Source: Tigriopus japonicus (taxonomy: Eukaryota; Arthropoda; Copepoda; Harpacticoida; Harpacticidae). From it: a stretch of DNA of 64,000 nucleotides. Both the position numbers and the translations under genes were made by a program. Of this stretch, positions 59,356 to 64,000 are shown piece by piece. The DNA lies in contig CM021319.1 in NCBI GenBank assembly GCA_010645155.1, positions 7,104,416 to 7,168,415 on the forward strand. The letters run 5' to 3'. The notes under the pieces are model-generated. The model had not been told where the DNA came from. It saw nothing but the letters and a program-made list of their open reading frames with translations, and did not search any database. Each line of letters starts with the position of its first letter. The stretch's first letter is position 1.

Positions 59356-60556
59356 ATACACATGTGACCCTGGGTTCCAATTTTCTAATGGAGCCGTTGA
59401 GTCCACCATTACTTGTGGAACTGATGGAGAATGGACGCCACTCATCTCTGAATGCATTCGTAAGTCCCTGTCATTTACTCCATTGGTAAAACAGCATTTA
59501 AAAGATGTTCTCTGTTTTCAATCAGGAGTCAGTTGTGGACCACCCACCCTGCCTGAGGCAAACAAGCTGTTCTCAAATTATGATCCCAATAATCCACCAA
59601 AAGCAGGATTCAACATTACCATTCGTTGTTCTCCCGGATATTACTTCAAGGAGGACCCATCGCAATCAGAGTTTGAAGCCACTTGTAAATTGTTGGATAC
59701 CGAGTGGGAGTACACCAGACCAGCTCCGTTTACGACTAATATGCCACAATGCATCAAAGGTATTAGAAAAAGTAACAGTTGCAAGTCATTGCCAACTTCA
59801 GTGTTCGTTTACATTCATTTTAGCGGCCTTTTGTCCCATTCCACCAACCATTCCCGATGGAGTTGAACTCCGGCGAAAGTACAATTTTGTTTGTAAGTTC
59901 AGCAGCTGTCTCTAGGTGACATGTTAAAAACACTAATAGAAATAGCTCGAGTACACCACTTTAAGTCAGTTTAACGGCCCTGGAGTATATGCTCAGAACA
60001 GCCACTCTATTTAGTTTGCAACTAACAACCTTAAAGAATGCATGAACAGCGTTAATCTAACTTGATTTCGGTTTGTGATATACTCGAACAATTTGAATTA
60101 GCACATAAACATGCGACCTTTAAAGTGAAAGACCTAGCTAAGATTAAACTTATGTTTTAGATACCATTGATTCTGATCTGCATTGGAACGGAAGTTCGCC
60201 AAATTCAGGGGCCACTGGTGTGAACATGGCCTTTGATGGAAGAATTAACGCAGGCTTTTTCCATAGCCAAACACAGATCGATCCAACATTGATCATTGAG
60301 TTCAAGCGTTTCCTCCAAATCCATGCTGTGCATATCGTTCGACAAGACCAATCCACACCTTTTGCGAATGTCATGGTCAGGGGAATTTCTGGCGAAAAGG
60401 TTTGCGGAACAATTACGACAGCATCAAATTTGACCGTTGTCCTGAAATGCGACGAGCCGGTGATCGATCGAGGTTTAGTCATTCAGCGAAGAGATTCCGC
60501 CGAAATACTTGCCATAGCCGAGGTCGAAGTTGAAGCTGAAGGGACTTTTGGACCAA
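59356..60556 (+). CDS. CCP (sushi) and F5/8C-like domain protein, partial, four internal exons
   Basis: Exons 59356-59459, 59526-59759, 59824-59892 and 60161-60556, each with GT-AG borders and matching phase. The first completes a sushi domain (YTCDPGFQFSNGAVESTITC, ending ISECI). The second encodes a whole CCP (SCGPPTLPEA to MPQCIK). The third opens another (FCPIPPTIPDGVELRR). The fourth is a galactose-binding-like (F5/8C/fucolectin) domain: MAFDGRINAGFFHS, PTLIIEFKRFLQIHAVHIV, MVRGISGEKVCGT. Such combinations occur in secreted or surface recognition proteins of innate immunity and adhesion. The first half of the first CCP, any signal peptide and the 3' end are missing. A phase-compatible short final exon may lie at 61576-61676 (next entry). 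Confidence 0.8.
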
Positions 60557-60862
60557 GTACGTATGATAGAAAAGTTGCAACTTGAATACTTTTCGTTAAA
60601 AATATTGGTCAACATTTAGTCACTGAAATGGAAATCTGACACTGGAGATAAAGGTCACATATTGTCAATCATCACCAATAAAGTTTGAGACAATTTAAAG
60701 CAAACTAGAATAAACTCAAATTGAAGGTCCTTAAGCATACTCTCAGGTTGTTTGGGCTTATAAAAAATAAGCCCGGACGTTAGGTGCACTAATTCAAATG
60801 GCTCAAGCATATCAAAGTAGAGTATGAATAACGCTGCTTAAGAATACTTCCTCTCTGTACAA

Positions 60863-60935
60863 TAGGGCTGACGATTTTCTCGAACATTTCAATTCTCGAG
60901 AATGAGAATTTCTCGAGAATTCTCGAGAATTTGAG
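60863..60935 (+). mobile_element. hAT-like terminus with TCTCGAGAA palindromes
   Basis: TAGGGCTGACGATTTTCTCG followed by three TTCTCGAGAA-type palindromes. A partner end was not found. Confidence 0.4.
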
Positions 60936-61108
60936 AAAAAGTGAAAATAGCGAAAAAAATGTACATTCAAAGCTTCCAAAGCACTTGAAATTGTTTTTTT
61001 TTGAAGTTTATACCAAAATTAATATGAACATGAGTGTGAAAAACAATGATTGGACCTCACGGACAATAATATCTGAAATTTCATTTCTGACATTTCTGAA
61101 ACGTTCTA

Positions 61109-61559
61109 CCAAGAAGCACTGGAATCATGGAGTGGGAGGCTAGCAATGAGAACAATTATTTCCAGTAAGAACAATTCAATTACGTTCTTCTGCAAATGAG
61201 ACCTTGCATATGTTGACAAGAATACGTATTTCAATTTTGAGCTCAATCGAACGTCGACGTCAAAAGTTATGCTCACGCAAAGTTCAGTGCAAATCCTACC
61301 GAGAATGAATGAACTAGCCCTTTTGTGGTAATCGTTTTACCACAAAAGGGCGAGTTCATTCATTCTATGCTCTCTTCAGTTCATAAGTTTGAGAAGGCAT
61401 AACTTTTCACTCCGACTTTCGATTGGGCTGAAATTTGAAATACGTGTTCTTCGCAATACAAGCCAGGTCTCATTCGCAGAAGAACACAAATGGTTCGTTT
61501 TTGTTGGAAATCATAATTCTCATTGCTAGCCTCCCACTCCATGATTTCCGTGCTTCTTG
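61109..61559. mobile_element. Foldback element F, copy 1 (complete)
   Basis: Two arms of about 225 bp are inverted copies about a centre near 61334 (GCCCTTTTGTGGTAA, loop TCGTT, TTACCACAAAAGGGC). The outer ends are CCAAGAAGCACTGGAATCAT and its complement. No coding capacity; other copies at 46.5 and 47.6-49.1 kb. Confidence 0.85.
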
Positions 61560-61575
61560 GTTCTACCACGGATCA

Positions 61576-61676
61576 CTAGAAGAAATGGATGTTGAACGAA
61601 ATTTGTTTTTGGCTTTTGGTGACCCCGAGTGGGCCGATGTGCAAATCAACACATTACAGCTTCAAAAGATGAAATA
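61576..61676 (+). CDS. Possible terminal exon of the CCP/F5-8C gene
   Basis: An acceptor-like ATCACTAG is followed by a frame in the phase needed by the donor at 60556, reading EMDVERNLFLAFGDPEWADV and ending in TAA at 61676. It directly abuts the outer end of the foldback element. The link is supported by phase alone and could be chance. Confidence 0.25.
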
Positions 61677-63680
61677 AGCATTAATTTTTGCGTCAATATA
61701 ATCTAGTTCTTCAATTACGGTTTCACCTTACACCTTTGGATCTTAATTTTCTTTTACTAACAATTATTTGGTTTGAATTATAACATTTCTTAGTCTTAAT
61801 TTGCTTTTAACATGCGTAATTGTTAAGAGTGAATCAAATAAAATGTAAAAGATAATCTCTATCAAGGTTTAGAACCACTTACTGATGTTGATGTGAAAAA
61901 AGTGCGCAAACATCGATTTAATTACTGGCAAATTAGATTTCAAAATTGAGTTCATGATTTAGAGTGGAAGTCCAATTCAAAATTTCGCGCCCTTTTGGTC
62001 TGCTTCGCTGCCTCTCAAACTGTAAGTCGTGAGTAGAATGAGTTCGGAAAAAAACTGGAGCTATTTTGAGAAAGAGGTGTTAGCCATTTTCTTTTCAATT
62101 TAATGTCCTATGATGATTTCATGTCTATTCATGGATTGAAATTATAAAAGTAACCAATGGCCATTTACGTCATTTAAGGTTCAAATTCATTTGCAAACAT
62201 TATGCCACTCTGGTTCCAAATTCAGTCATCAATATCTAGAATGGTCACCCTTATCATCATAAAAACAGTTCAATTCAAGGGATCCAAGGCTTTTTTCGCC
62301 TCCTTCAAAAAGCCCGAAATACTAATCTCAAATGTGTTCAAAATCAAGCCAAACTCATCGGGAAAGACAGTGATTTCAATGTCTTTTTCATCAAACTTAC
62401 CCTCCCCGAAATTGTACGTCAGTGTGAAGTTGCCAGTGGCACTTTTTCTTCTGTTAGTGTTGTGATGTGAAGTGATTTAAGAAAAGTAAAAGCTCCAACC
62501 AATGTCTTCCAAAAAAGGCAAAACAATATTGAAGTTGTTTCCATAATTCAATTTCATTGTCATTGGTTGAAAAAGCATCTTTCAAGTGAGTATGTATAAA
62601 AAATGAGCAGAAATATGTGAGACCCAAAGTAAAGGATAGTTGTACTTTGAAAGTTGAATTGGCTTTAGTGCCAATGTTAACAGTAATTGATACTAAGGCC
62701 CGCTATGGATGTGATACTTGAAACAAGACAAGAAAGAACATTCCAAGTTGATTTTACGATGGAGTTGTCACATACTCCATCGCAAAGTTTTATAATTTTT
62801 CCGTTTTATAGTTTTATAATTAAGTTAGTTTTATAATTTCATCTTCTTGCTCCAATTGTACCCTTAACAATTGACAAATGCTTTAAAGAAATGTTGAATA
62901 TAGGCACCAGTAATAGAGTCTTTAACATCTAGATTTTTATACTTCTCCGTTTTTCATCGATTTATTAAATATTTTGGCTGTTTCAAGGAAAGAATGAAAG
63001 TTTTCTCGAATTCAAGTCAGAAAATATATTTCAGGCAAAAATTATGAAAATAAATGAATGACCAATTGCGACTTACCCAAAATGCATCCAAAATACCAAA
63101 TGTCTCAAAAATGGCATTTGTACTGCGATTAGATATTCACAACCAAAACTCCTGTCATGTACAAAAAAACTGCAACATCTATTGAGGCAAATTGAAAATT
63201 GCATTGTTGAATTCATTTCATGTCAAGTGTGCCTCCAAAAACGGCCAAATCCATCAAATTCACCAAAACCAAATTTGGAAAATTGGTGGACACACAAAAA
63301 TACCAAATAATGGCATTGTCAAAAAAACACTTCTGAAATATCCGGCTTCTTTTCAAGTACTTTGTTCTTTTGAAGAAACTAGTGCATATTGGATATTTTG
63401 TCACTTTTTGACAAACATTTTTCCGGGCCCTACTCATATTTAAAAGTTTTAGAGACAAGAACAACGAGATCCATTTCTTCTTTAGAGCTCAATCCCACTT
63501 TCCCCAAGCTCTTACTCTTTCTTCATTTTTCTGTTTGTATTGTCCATGTCTCATTCATATTTTCATCTTATCTCAAATTTTTAACCAATGAGACTGAAGA
63601 TAAAAAGGCAGAGTTTAAACACACCTTGGTTTCTAAGTTGATTTCAGGACGAAGTTGTCAAATAATTTTTATGTAATAAC
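61677..63680. other. No gene seen
   Basis: AT-rich sequence with short open frames only; nothing recognised. Confidence 0.4.
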
Positions 63681-63683
63681 CAG

Positions 63684-64000
63684 GGCTGAATATTTTAGGT
63701 TAACTTTTTGGGCAAAATATTAGGTTGCCCAAATTACGCTTTAGGTTTTTTTAGGTTGAATAGATTACACCTTTTTCAGAGGCTTTTCAGACCAAATTTA
63801 GCCTTATATTTATTGCTCTACGGCAGTTTACTCGTTGCAAGAGTAAAAGCACTTGAGCAGAGCCAGAGGCACTGAAAATTTTATTTGGCAGTGGGGGAAA
63901 AGTGGCAGAAAATGGCAGTACAGAAAAGTTTGTGGCAGTGAAATTTGTAAAATGGCAGAATATGGCAGAAAGTGGAAGGACAGGCAAAAAATTCGACCAA
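63684..64000 (+). mobile_element. Possible hAT-like element start, cut by window end
   Basis: CAGGGCTGAATATTTTAGG followed by repeats of TTAGGTT and, near the window end, of AATGGCAGAA. Resembles the low-complexity hAT-type elements elsewhere in this window; the other end is outside. Confidence 0.3.

Overview
This is a eukaryotic nuclear genome window. Genes are split by GT-AG introns, and the sequence is AT-rich with dense class II transposons and tRNA-derived SINEs. The gene families seen (a GH16 beta-glucanase/LGBP-like protein, a GPI-type aminopeptidase P, a divergent Maf bZIP factor) suggest an arthropod, perhaps a crustacean such as a copepod. That taxonomic guess is inference only; no rRNA or mitochondrial marker is present. 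There are no operons, CRISPR arrays or prophage.

Layout. 1-1.18 kb: an almost intact DD37D (maT-type) mariner transposase with one frameshift. 2.6-2.72 kb (-): first exon of a PARP1-like gene whose remaining exons are not seen here. 2.87-7.9 kb: transposon-derived repeats, including a Mutator-like element with 89-bp perfect TIRs, a palindromic MITE, an AGGTCA-rich satellite and a hAT-type element. 8.6-10.14 kb (-): C-terminal half of a P-element/THAP9-type transposase with an exact internal 120-bp duplication. 11-18.2 kb: LINE fragment, nested DNA transposons, a decayed mariner and a tRNA-like relic.

19.9-26.5 kb is the clearest gene-bearing part: two compact genes on the + strand, a secreted GH16 glucanase (5 exons, 379 aa) and a membrane aminopeptidase P (8 exons, 708 aa, all five metal ligands present, C-terminal GPI-type signal). 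26.5-34.8 kb is mostly empty, with one weak candidate gene on the minus strand and a LINE 3' end.

34.8-54.0 kb is one large Maf-family bZIP gene (+ strand, 3 exons). Its DNA-binding region is interrupted by a 15.7-kb intron. Inside its introns, on the minus strand, are a small secreted-protein gene (52.4-51.4 kb) and a probable type I membrane-protein gene (51.2-45.4 kb). 54.5-58.3 kb holds diverged duplicates and a truncated copy of that membrane protein. 59.36-60.56 kb holds exons of a sushi (CCP) plus F5/8C-like lectin gene. The remainder is repeat and unassigned sequence.

The notable structural content is a set of mutually confirming transposon insertions. Element copies at 12.3-13.5 kb and 48.2-48.9 kb, and foldback copies at 47.6-49.1 kb and 61.1-61.6 kb, serve as each other's uninterrupted versions, so target-site duplications and order of insertion can be read directly. 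No database search was possible; all family names come from motifs visible in the translations.
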